A stretch of 43,624 bases of DNA, taken from a virus. The notes under the pieces are model-generated. The model worked only from the letters and a program-made list of their open reading frames with translations, was not told the origin of the DNA and ran no database searches. Positions 13,270 to 20,155 of this stretch are shown here, in pieces. The stretch spans positions 1-43,624 of the IMG/VR virus record IMGVR_UViG_3300046694_000290, one strand, 5' to 3'. Position 1 is the stretch's first letter; each line of letters begins with the position of its first letter. Position numbers and translations under genes: made by a program.

Positions 13270-14603
13270 GCCTGTTTACACGCATCGGTGAGCTTCGAAC
13301 GGCCGTGTCCGGCATGGCTTCCGATTGGGAAAGGGGCGTCGAGTCGTCCGGCTTCATGCGGACGGCTTCGGGCCGGAAGGTTTCCCGGCGGAACAGTCTT
13401 CAGATGGTGGCGGTATACGCCTGCCAATCGCTGATTGCGGACGCCGTGTCTTCCCTGCCGGTGGACCACTACACGAAGATTAACGGCCGGAAGGAATCCT
13501 TCGATCCGATCCGTTCGCCCCGTTGGGTTCGTCAGCCGAACCCCTTCCAGACCTCTTACGACTTCTGGTTTCGGGTTGTCGTCAGTCTTCTGACGGACGG
13601 GAACGCGTTCCTCTACACCATGCGGAACGACCGAGGCGAAGTCGTCGCCCTGTACTGCCTTCACCCGCAGTACGTGAGCATTCTCGACGGCCCGCTAGGC
13701 GATAACCGCTATGAGGTCAGCGACGACCAGGGGGCCGTTCAGGGCGTCCTCGATCGCACTCAGATACTCCACATTCCCGCGTTCACGCTTCCGGGCGTGA
13801 GCCGTGGCCTGTCGCCCGTCGACATGGCCCGAGAGGCTATCGGCCTGGGTCTCACGGCCGAGGAATTCGGTTCCCGCTTCTTTGAGCAGGGAACCACGAT
13901 GGCCGGCGTAATCGAGCATCCGGGAACGCCTCGGCCGGACGAAGCGAGGCTTCTCCGGGACATGTTCCGGAAGTCGCACGCGGGAGTTAAGAACTCTCAC
14001 AGTGTGGGCGTCCTTACCGGCGGGGCTCAGTTCAAGCCGATCACGCTTTCCCCGGAACAGGCTCAGTTCCTCGAAACGCGGCGATTCCAGAAGGCCGAGA
14101 TTGCCCTTCTGTATCGCGTGCCCGCGTATCTGGTCGATAGCTCGGTTAGCTCGACCTGGGGAACCGGTATCGAGGAACAGAACAAGTTCTTCGTAGACCA
14201 AACGCTTATGCCGTGGATTGTTCGTATCGAGCAAGCCGTGTCGACGTTCCTTCTTCCTGGCCTTCAGTACATCCGATTCAACGTTGACGCCCGACTTCGG
14301 GCGAAGACGAAGGACCGTTACGAGTCGTATCAGACGGCCCTGAATAACGGGTTCCTGAACGCGGACGAGATTCGCGCAATGGAAGACCTGGCCCCGCTTC
14401 CTAAGAAGCTCGGTCAGCGTTACTACCGGCCCTTGAATCTCGGGGTTGTTGGCGACGAAGACAAGGAACCGGCGAAGGCCGAGAAGCCTCCCCAGGCTCC
14501 GCCGGCTGCACCGGTTGCCCCTGATCCAAACGCGGACCCGAACGCACTACAGGACCCGAACGCTACGGATCAGAAGGACAACGGCAATGCAGATGGAGCG
14601 TAG
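13266..14603 (+). CDS. Portal protein (HK97 family)
   Basis: A 445-residue portal forming the dodecameric DNA gate in the capsid vertex. Recognisable stretches are AVYACQSLIADAVSSLP, VVSLLTDGNAFLY, SPVDMAREAIGLG, and the C-terminal YESYQTALNNGFLNADEIRAMEDL typical of the HK97/Phage_portal family. The last 40 residues are proline/alanine/asparagine-rich (PDPNADPNALQDPN). GTG at 13266 is the start, coupled to the preceding gene; the longer frame is not needed. A GTTTACAC site lies eight bases inside the gene. Confidence 0.93.
   Translation: MSLFTRIGELRTAVSGMASDWERGVESSGFMRTASGRKVSRRNSLQMVAVYACQSLIADAVSSLPVDHYTKINGRKESFDPIRSPRWVRQPNPFQTSYDFWFRVVVSLLTDGNAFLYTMRNDRGEVVALYCLHPQYVSILDGPLGDNRYEVSDDQGAVQGVLDRTQILHIPAFTLPGVSRGLSPVDMAREAIGLGLTAEEFGSRFFEQGTTMAGVIEHPGTPRPDEARLLRDMFRKSHAGVKNSHSVGVLTGGAQFKPITLSPEQAQFLETRRFQKAEIALLYRVPAYLVDSSVSSTWGTGIEEQNKFFVDQTLMPWIVRIEQAVSTFLLPGLQYIRFNVDARLRAKTKDRYESYQTALNNGFLNADEIRAMEDLAPLPKKLGQRYYRPLNLGVVGDEDKEPAKAEKPPQAPPAAPVAPDPNADPNALQDPNATDQKDNGNADGA
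13274..13281 (+). promoter_or_regulatory. GTTTACAC site at the start of portal
   Basis: GTTTACAC at codons 3-6 of the portal gene, using an ACA codon that is rare for this genome. Aligned with transcription. Confidence 0.45.
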
Positions 14604-15273
14604 GGCGGTCCCTACTGAGTTCGAGGTTCGTTCCGAGGGCGGGAAGTTCAACTTCTATGGCTACGCGCTGAAGTGGGACGCCCGTTCTTCGAACCTCGGG
14701 GGCTTTCGCGAGCGTGTCGCCCAGGGGGCGACTTCCGAGAGTATCGGGCGGGATGACATTCGCGCCCTGTTCAACCATGACCCGAACCTGATCCTCGGCC
14801 GGAACCGAAGCGAAACGCTTCGTCTTTCCGAGGACACCGAGGGTCTTCATTACGAAGTCGACATGCCCGATACGAGTTACGCCCGTGACCTGGCTACGGC
14901 CATGGAACGCGGGGACGTTTCTCAGTCGAGCTTCGGCTTCAAGACTTCAGGACCCGAGGGCGATTCCTGGGCCGAGGACGACGACGGTTTCCCGCTTCGG
15001 ACTCTTCAGAAGGTCGCTCTGTTCGACGTCTCGCCGGTGACGTACCCGGCTTACACCGACTCCACTTCGGGGGTTGGTTCCCGCGCTCTTCAGCTTCTCG
15101 CCGAGAAGCGCGGTCTTTCTGTAGCGCGGCTGGATTCGCCGGAAGCGATCCGGGCCGCTATTCGGGGCGAGATTGAAGTTCCGGCGCTCACTACTGAAGC
15201 GCGGACGCTCTACCCCCGTTACGAGCTTCCTACCGATCCGGTGGCGGCTCTTGCGGCTCTTCGTCGCTTCTAG
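14587..15273 (+). CDS. Prohead maturation protease (HK97/S78 family)
   Basis: A 228-residue protease that removes the scaffold domain of the capsid protein. The family pattern is present: FYGYALKWDARSSNLGGFRERVAQGA, the catalytic His in LFNHDPNLILGR, the catalytic Ser in VSQSSFGFK, and FDVSPVTYPAY. ATG at 14587 has AGGA eight bases upstream and overlaps the portal end by 17 bases, out of frame. The longer frame upstream is out-of-frame portal sequence. Confidence 0.92.
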   Translation: MQMERRAVPTEFEVRSEGGKFNFYGYALKWDARSSNLGGFRERVAQGATSESIGRDDIRALFNHDPNLILGRNRSETLRLSEDTEGLHYEVDMPDTSYARDLATAMERGDVSQSSFGFKTSGPEGDSWAEDDDGFPLRTLQKVALFDVSPVTYPAYTDSTSGVGSRALQLLAEKRGLSVARLDSPEAIRAAIRGEIEVPALTTEARTLYPRYELPTDPVAALAALRRF

Positions 15274-15280
15274 CTGGTCT

Positions 15281-15297
15281 GAAACTATCATTTGGAG
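15281..15297 (+). promoter_or_regulatory. 17-bp element and ribosome site of the capsid gene
   Basis: GAAACTATCATTTGGAG lies six bases before the capsid ATG, and its GGAG serves as the ribosome site. TATCAT inside it could be a -10 box, which would give a near-leaderless capsid mRNA. The same element precedes the gene at 19213. Confidence 0.6.
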
Positions 15298-15302
15298 CGT
15301 TC

Positions 15303-16487
15303 ATGGACTTCGCGTCCGTTGCTAAGGCTGCGCTGGAGAAGCGGGCCAACCTGATTTCCGAGCTTCGTTCCGTCGAGGCTGACACCGCCCTTTCCGAGGC
15401 CGAGAAGCGCGAGCGAGTCGAGCGAATCGACACCGACGTTCGCGCCCTTGAGGTCGAGGCCCGAGACGCGGTCGAGCGCGGTGAGCGTGAGGCGGAGGTT
15501 CGTTCTCTGGCCGCGCGTGCGGGCGGCCTGGTCCTGCCTGGCACCCCCGAGGCCCGCCAGGGCGAGCGCGACGAAGCGGCCGAGCTTCGCTCCGTTGCGC
15601 GTGGTGACCTTCCGGGCGTCGACTTCGACCTTCGGACCGCGACCACCGGCACCGCCGCGAACGCGGGCAACACCTACGCAACGACCTTCGTTGCTCAGGT
15701 CATTGAGGCCATGCGTGTTCGGAGCGACTTCTTCTCGAAGGCCCGCACGCTCACCACGGGTTCCGGCGAGACGCTTGAGTACCCGGTGAAGAACGGTCGC
15801 CCGACCGCCGCACAGGTCGCCGAGAACGCGCAGTACGGCAAGAGCGATGGTTCTTGGAGCAAGACGAACATCGGCGCGTACAAGTACGGCGTGATCGTCG
15901 AGGCCACGAACGAGATCGTCGATGACTCGCAGCTCGACATTCTCGGCATTCTCGCCGAGGACGCGGGCGAGGCTGTCGCCGATAAGGTCATGGCCGATCT
16001 CCTGATCGGCAACGGCACCGGTAAGCCCTGGGGCTGGATCACCCGCGCTACCGGCGCGGTGAACGCGGCGAACCTGGCGGGTGTCACGACTGACAACCTG
16101 ATCGACCTTCAGCACTCCATTCTGAAGCCGTACCGCCGGAACGCGGTCTTCATGACCTCGGATTCTGCGGTTCAGGGTCTCCGGAAGCTGAAGGACACGA
16201 CCGGTAACTACATCTGGCAGCCGGCGCTGACCGCTGGTGCCCCGGACACGATCCTTGGTACCGCGATCATGACTGACCCGAACGTCGTCACCTCTGGTGC
16301 GGGCGCGAAGGTTCTCGTCTACGGCGACCCCTCGAAGTACCTCATCCGACAGGTGAAGTCGCTTCGCGTTGTCCGGTCCGACGAGTACGGCTATGACCGT
16401 GACGTGGTCGCCTTCAAGGTCACTTGGAGGGGTTCGGGCGACCTGTTCGACCTGGCTTCCGTCAAGGCTCTGACCGTTACCGCGTAA
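15303..16487 (+). CDS. Major capsid protein (HK97 fold) with N-terminal delta domain
   Basis: A 394-residue capsid precursor. Residues 1 to about 100 form an alanine/glutamate/arginine-rich coiled-coil scaffold (delta domain: AEKRERVERIDTDVRALEVEARDAV). The mature fold follows with TTGTAANAGNTYATTFVAQVIEAM, LEYPVKNGRPTAAQVAENAQY, GKPWGWITRATGA and DPNVVTSGAGAKVLVYGDPSKYLIRQV, all typical of HK97-type capsids. Cleavage near residue 105-115 is likely. A strong UUCG-loop hairpin after the gene would set up high and separate expression. Confidence 0.95.
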   Translation: MDFASVAKAALEKRANLISELRSVEADTALSEAEKRERVERIDTDVRALEVEARDAVERGEREAEVRSLAARAGGLVLPGTPEARQGERDEAAELRSVARGDLPGVDFDLRTATTGTAANAGNTYATTFVAQVIEAMRVRSDFFSKARTLTTGSGETLEYPVKNGRPTAAQVAENAQYGKSDGSWSKTNIGAYKYGVIVEATNEIVDDSQLDILGILAEDAGEAVADKVMADLLIGNGTGKPWGWITRATGAVNAANLAGVTTDNLIDLQHSILKPYRRNAVFMTSDSAVQGLRKLKDTTGNYIWQPALTAGAPDTILGTAIMTDPNVVTSGAGAKVLVYGDPSKYLIRQVKSLRVVRSDEYGYDRDVVAFKVTWRGSGDLFDLASVKALTVTA

Positions 16488-16496
16488 GCGGCTTGA

Positions 16497-16520
16497 GGGG
16501 CCGCCCTTCGGGGCGGCCCC
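16497..16520 (+). terminator. UUCG-loop terminator after the capsid gene
   Basis: A perfect ten-base-pair GGGGCCGCCC/GGGCGGCCCC stem with a TTCG loop ten bases after the stop, probably attenuating transcription into the connector genes. Confidence 0.8.
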
Positions 16521-16547
16521 TCGGTCATTCCAACGGGAGTTGAGGTT

Positions 16548-16766
16548 ATGAAGGTTCGCATTCTTGAGAGCGGTTCGGGGCTTCTCGATGGGGCTCCGTT
16601 TCCGGCTGTAGGCGAAGAGGTCGAGCTTCCTTCGGGGCTTGCCGTGTCGCTCATCAATGACAAGCGCGCTGAAGTCGTGGCCGAGAAGGCCGCAGAGACG
16701 CGCGAGACGGCCGCAGCGTCGGCCCCCGAGAAGCGGGGCCCCGGTCGGCCCCGCAAGACCGCGTAA
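16548..16766 (+). CDS. 72-residue small head protein with AT-hook-like tail
   Basis: A small protein with a folded first half (MKVRILESGSGLLDGAPF...VELPSGLAVSLI) resembling the short proteins encoded after capsid genes in siphoviruses. An alanine/glutamate helix follows, then RGPGRPRKTA, a good match to an AT-hook minor-groove binding motif. ATG with a GGAG further upstream. The AT-hook could contact packaged DNA; this is inference. Confidence 0.65.
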   Translation: MKVRILESGSGLLDGAPFPAVGEEVELPSGLAVSLINDKRAEVVAEKAAETRETAAASAPEKRGPGRPRKTA

Positions 16767-16775
16767 GGGGGCACT

Positions 16776-17609
16776 GTGCGGTTTCTGAGCGGTAGGGGCG
16801 TCAAGCTGACGCACACCTTCCTTGACGACGAGTCGCCCCTGATCGTCCCTGCCGTGTCAGTGACCGTGCGGGATGCCTCGGGCGCGACCGTTTACACGGG
16901 CGACGCGACCAGCTCGGGCGACGAGTGGGCGGCCACCTTCCCGGCGGTCCCCGAGGGCGTTTACACGGTGTCGTGGCAAGCCGGCCAGACGGCCACGGAC
17001 GCCACCGGCTTCGAGGTAGTTGGGGGCTTCCTGTTCACCCTGCCCGAGGCCCGCGGATCGGACATGGACCTAGCGGACTCGGCACGGTTCCCCACGGCCG
17101 AGCTGAAGCACTACCGGGAAGTGGTCACGGATGAGTTCGAGACCATCACGGCCCGGTCGTTCGTGCCGCGTACGGCACGCGTCGAGGTCGAGGCGGACGG
17201 CACTTCGAGCCTGTACCTGGGGTACTTCGATGTGACCGCACTGAAGGCCGTAGACGGCCCCTCGGGGGCCGTAGACCTGGCGGGGTGGACCGTTGACCCC
17301 TCGGGCTTCGTGAAGGCCCCCTTCGAGCTTCGAGAGGGCGACCGGTACACGGTCACCTTCGGGTACGGCTTCGGCCAGGTCCCCGAGGACGTGAAGCGTG
17401 CGGGCTTGCTGCGGCTCCGGTCCGTCCTCACTGCTGAGCGGTCCGGCATCCCTGATCGAGCTACGGCCTTCGTGGCCGCCGAGGGCGGGAACTTCACGCT
17501 CGCTACTGCGGGCCGGAACGGTTGGGAAACCGGCATCCCGGAAGTCGACGCGGTTCTGAAGCGATACAAGTTCGGCATTTTCTATGACGTGTTCGGGGTG
17601 GCCCGGTGA
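16776..17609 (+). CDS. Head-tail connector with N-terminal Ig-like domain
   Basis: A 277-residue protein in two parts. Residues 1 to about 90 look like an Ig-like beta sandwich (VSVTVRDASGATVYTGDA..., EGVYTVSWQAGQ). Residues about 95-277 resemble head-tail adaptor proteins (DSARFPTAELKHYREVVTDEFE, SFVPRTARVE, TVTFGYGFGQVPEDVKRAGLLRL). It likely closes the portal exit. GTG start with GGGGG upstream; the stop overlaps the next GTG. Two GTTTACAC sites lie in the Ig-like part. Confidence 0.75.
   Translation: MRFLSGRGVKLTHTFLDDESPLIVPAVSVTVRDASGATVYTGDATSSGDEWAATFPAVPEGVYTVSWQAGQTATDATGFEVVGGFLFTLPEARGSDMDLADSARFPTAELKHYREVVTDEFETITARSFVPRTARVEVEADGTSSLYLGYFDVTALKAVDGPSGAVDLAGWTVDPSGFVKAPFELREGDRYTVTFGYGFGQVPEDVKRAGLLRLRSVLTAERSGIPDRATAFVAAEGGNFTLATAGRNGWETGIPEVDAVLKRYKFGIFYDVFGVAR
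16890..16966 (+). promoter_or_regulatory. Two GTTTACAC sites in the connector gene
   Basis: GTTTACAC at 16890-16897 and 16959-16966, 69 bases apart, both aligned with transcription. Both encode V-Y-T in the same frame, so codon preference could explain this pair. Confidence 0.4.
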
Positions 17610-18028
17610 GTACGCATGCCTTCGAGGCGAAGGCCGCCCTTCGCGACATGATCAAGGCCCTTCCGGCACTGGCCGGCTATCAAGTCACCTGGGGCTTCCC
17701 GTCCCGAAGCCCTGAACGCCGTTGGGTGTTCGTGGGCGAAGTGATGTGGCCGGATTCCCAGTGGGTGACCAATCGAAGCCGTGAAGAGGTCTTCGAGATA
17801 AGCGTCATTGTGAACTGTCAGCTTTCCGGGGCGACTTCGGAAGAGGTCGAGGGGGAGCTTCAGCGCATGGCCGCCGGGATCGAGGACGGCATGAAGGCCG
17901 CCCCGAATCTCGGTATTCAGTCCGTCGTCACGTCGGACTTCGTCCCTAAGAAGCTCTCTAGCTTCCCGTCAGATCAGGTCTATGAAGGCCAGTTCGAAGC
18001 GGTTGTTCGCGTGAAGGCGAGGCTGTAG
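17606..18028 (+). CDS. Head-tail joining / tail-completion protein
   Basis: A 140-residue protein in the place of the tail-completion proteins. It has WVFVGEVMWPDSQWVTNRSREEVFEISVIVNCQLSG and a C-terminal YEGQFEAVVRVKARL strand, a pattern seen in neck proteins of siphoviruses. GTG start overlapping the preceding stop by four bases. Role assigned mainly from gene order. Confidence 0.65.
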   Translation: MSTHAFEAKAALRDMIKALPALAGYQVTWGFPSRSPERRWVFVGEVMWPDSQWVTNRSREEVFEISVIVNCQLSGATSEEVEGELQRMAAGIEDGMKAAPNLGIQSVVTSDFVPKKLSSFPSDQVYEGQFEAVVRVKARL

Positions 18029-18192
18029 TGAAGACCGTTGCTTACAACGGGCCTTATTCGGCGGTAGAGGTTCCCTCGCTGGGTCTTACCGCCGTGAAGG
18101 GCGACCCTATCGAGGTCGCCGACGATATCGCCCCGGCGCTTCTTCGCCAGGGTTGGCAAGAGATCAAGGCGAAGAGGGAGACGGCTAAGTAA
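18028..18192 (+). CDS. 54-residue small protein between connector and tail tube
   Basis: GTG at 18028 shares a base with the preceding TAG, and the TAA shares a base with the tail tube ATG, so it is fully coupled. It reads VKTVAYNGPYSAVEVPSLG at the start and ends WQEIKAKRETAK. The compact 'value, then ADDIAPALLRQGW' layout is like small proteins that sit by head-tail connectors in other siphoviruses. Function unknown. Confidence 0.7.
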   Translation: MKTVAYNGPYSAVEVPSLGLTAVKGDPIEVADDIAPALLRQGWQEIKAKRETAK

Positions 18193-19160
18193 TGGCCACG
18201 GTTCACGATTCATACTTTGGTGCGGCGGACGAGTCCACATACGGCACCGCTGTTGCCCCCTCGAAGTTCTTCGAGTTCACCGATGAAGGCATTGAGGGTA
18301 AGTACGAGCGGATTGATTCCGAGGCGATCCGCGCCGGTACCCGCGTCCTTCGAAGTGACCGCTTCGCGCCGAACGCTAAGGGTGCCGAGGGTGACGTGAA
18401 GATGGAGGTTCTTTCCGGGGGCTTCGACTTCTGGCTGAAGCACATGTTCGGCACCGTTTCCGCTGGTGCCCCCTCGGGCGGCTTCACCACGTACACGGCA
18501 ACCCTGGGCGACCTGAACGGGAAGAGCTTCACGGCTCAGGTTGGCCGAGTGGACAACACCGGCACGAAGGTTCCCTTCACTTACCAGGGTGGCAAGGTCA
18601 AGGAATGGGAGCTTACGAACGCCGTTGACGAGCTTCTGAAGCTCTCGGTTACGTGCGACTTCGCGAAGGAAACGATCGGCGCGGGTACCGGTGCTTACGC
18701 CCTGGCGACTCCGACGTACGTAGCGAACACGAAGCTCTTCAGCTTCGGCGGGGGCACGGTCACCGTTGGCGGTTCGTCCTTCGATATCAACGACTTCTCT
18801 CTGAAGGCGTCCAACGGCCTGAAGGATGACCGGTACTTCATCCGGAACAACGGCATGAAGTCTGAGCCGCTTGAGTCCGAGCTTCGAAAGTACGAGTGGA
18901 GCGTTAAGGGCGAGTTCAGCGGCACCACGCACGTTAACCGCGTTGCTGCGGCTATCGCGAGTGGGGCTGTCGCCGATCTAACGGTTCTTTGGGATGGGCC
19001 GGACGGTTCTCAGTTCAAGGTTCAGATGCCCTTCGCCCGGTTCGACGAAGGCCCGGTGTCCGTGGGCGGCCTCGAAGTCGTGAGTCACGACCTTTCGGGT
19101 ATCGCCCTTACGGACGGCACGGCTTCGCCGGTCACGATCACCTACAAGGCTATTTCGTAA
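18192..19160 (+). CDS. Major tail (tube) protein
   Basis: A 322-residue tube protein. It begins ATVHDSYFGAADESTYGTAVAPSKFFEFTDEGIEG and has EGDVKMEVLSGGFDFWLKHMFG, typical of the Phage_tube_2-type proteins of actinophages, with the length and serine/threonine/glycine-rich beta content expected. It polymerises into the tail tube around the tape measure protein. Confidence 0.88.
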   Translation: MATVHDSYFGAADESTYGTAVAPSKFFEFTDEGIEGKYERIDSEAIRAGTRVLRSDRFAPNAKGAEGDVKMEVLSGGFDFWLKHMFGTVSAGAPSGGFTTYTATLGDLNGKSFTAQVGRVDNTGTKVPFTYQGGKVKEWELTNAVDELLKLSVTCDFAKETIGAGTGAYALATPTYVANTKLFSFGGGTVTVGGSSFDINDFSLKASNGLKDDRYFIRNNGMKSEPLESELRKYEWSVKGEFSGTTHVNRVAAAIASGAVADLTVLWDGPDGSQFKVQMPFARFDEGPVSVGGLEVVSHDLSGIALTDGTASPVTITYKAIS

Positions 19161-19180
19161 GGGCTCTCTCTTTTTGCCCT

Positions 19181-19197
19181 GAAGCTACTATTTGGAA
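19181..19197 (+). promoter_or_regulatory. 17-bp element before the gp10-like tail gene
   Basis: GAAGCTACTATTTGGAA lies 15 bases upstream of the ATG at 19213, in non-coding sequence after the tail tube gene, aligned with transcription. Confidence 0.55.
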
Positions 19198-19212
19198 CGA
19201 GGGTGCTGGGCT

Positions 19213-19677
19213 ATGGCCACTGAAGGCATTTACGCAAATGTCGAGGGCCTATCCCAGTTCACCCGCGCTCTTGCGCGTGCTGGTGCTGACGGCACGAAGC
19301 AAGAGGTGAAACAGGCGAACTTCGATGTCGCCGACAAGCTGACTCAGGCCGCCAAAGAGAAGGCCGGTGGCCTGAGTCGGCAGCAAAGGGCAGCGGCTCA
19401 ATCCCTTCGCGCTACGAAGACACAGAACTATGCGGCCGTTCGCCTCGGCTCCGCCCGAAAGGGCTATGCCCTCGGTGCCGAGTTCGGCGCTAAGAAGCTG
19501 ACGCGTAACGGCCGTATCGCCCGAGGATTCCGCCCGTGGCGAGGAAACCAGTTCGACGGTTGGGCCGGCGGACCGGGCTACTTCCTGCACCCCGCGATTC
19601 GTGAAGAGGGCCCCGCCCTTATTCGCGAGTACATGAACCACATTGACCGCCTAATGTCGGAGGCTTTTCCAGAATGA
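19213..19677 (+). CDS. HK97 gp10-like tail component
   Basis: A 154-residue protein resembling HK97-gp10/minor capsid-tail joining proteins: LSQFTRALARAGADGTKQEVKQANFDVADKLTQAAKEKA, then GAEFGAKKLTRNGRIARGFRPWRGNQFDG and a WAGGPGYFLHPAIRE end. ATG 19213 is preferred over the codons upstream, which overlap the control element. The stop overlaps the chaperone gene start. Confidence 0.75.
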   Translation: MATEGIYANVEGLSQFTRALARAGADGTKQEVKQANFDVADKLTQAAKEKAGGLSRQQRAAAQSLRATKTQNYAAVRLGSARKGYALGAEFGAKKLTRNGRIARGFRPWRGNQFDGWAGGPGYFLHPAIREEGPALIREYMNHIDRLMSEAFPE

Positions 19678-20015
19678 GCAAGAACCCCGAGACGATTTCT
19701 CTTCGCGTTGACCCGGACGTTCTGACGATCGGTGACCTTGAGGACTTCGAAGAGGTCGTAGGCGCCGCTATCTATGACGTGCTTTCCCCTCGGCCGGTTA
19801 TCGGCCCGGATGGAAAGAAGGTCCTCGACGAGAAGGGCCGCCCCGAGCTTGAGACGAAGATCCCGACTAAGGCCCTGAAGGCCCTTATCTGGATTACGCA
19901 GCGTGCCGAGAATCCGGGCTTCTCTCTTGAGGACGCGCGAAACGTTCGAGTCTCCGCGCTTGAGCTGGTCGGCACCGAGGACGGCCAGGGAAACGACGAC
20001 GCGCAGAACGCCTAA
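19674..20015 (+). CDS. Tail assembly chaperone (short product)
   Basis: A 113-residue acidic chaperone (lambda gpG analogue) that holds the tape measure protein during tail assembly. It sits between the gp10-like gene and the tape measure gene, where this pair is always found. Near its end the codons Q-G-N are written with the heptamer GGGAAAC, a -1 slippery site in the correct frame, leading to the long product below. Confidence 0.85.
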   Translation: MSKNPETISLRVDPDVLTIGDLEDFEEVVGAAIYDVLSPRPVIGPDGKKVLDEKGRPELETKIPTKALKALIWITQRAENPGFSLEDARNVRVSALELVGTEDGQGNDDAQNA

Positions 20016-20155
20016 AGGATCGGGCGGCGTTCTGCCGGTTCTACCGCATGACTCCCGGTGAGGTTCGCGGCCTTACGGCCGCCGAGTATCGCGCTTTCTG
20101 CGAGTACATGAACGAATACAACGCTAGTCGGGAGTCACACCATGGCGGATTCTAG
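19674..20155 (+). CDS. Tail assembly chaperone, -1 frameshift product
   Basis: After slipping back one base at GGGAAAC (19988-19994, in frame as G-GGA-AAC), ribosomes read about 54 more codons, including FCRFYRMTPGEVRGLTAAEYRAFCEYMNEY, to TAG at 20153-20155. This is the lambda G-GT arrangement: the extension overlaps the tape measure start at 20142. The extension has a typical gpT-like acidic/aromatic composition. No strong pseudoknot was seen. Confidence 0.85.

Noticed and set aside
15288-16814. 508-codon open frame on the minus strand across the capsid gene
   Set aside because: It is antisense to the clear HK97-type capsid gene, has low-complexity Arg/Gly/Leu content typical of a mirror frame in high-G+C DNA, and no ribosome site.
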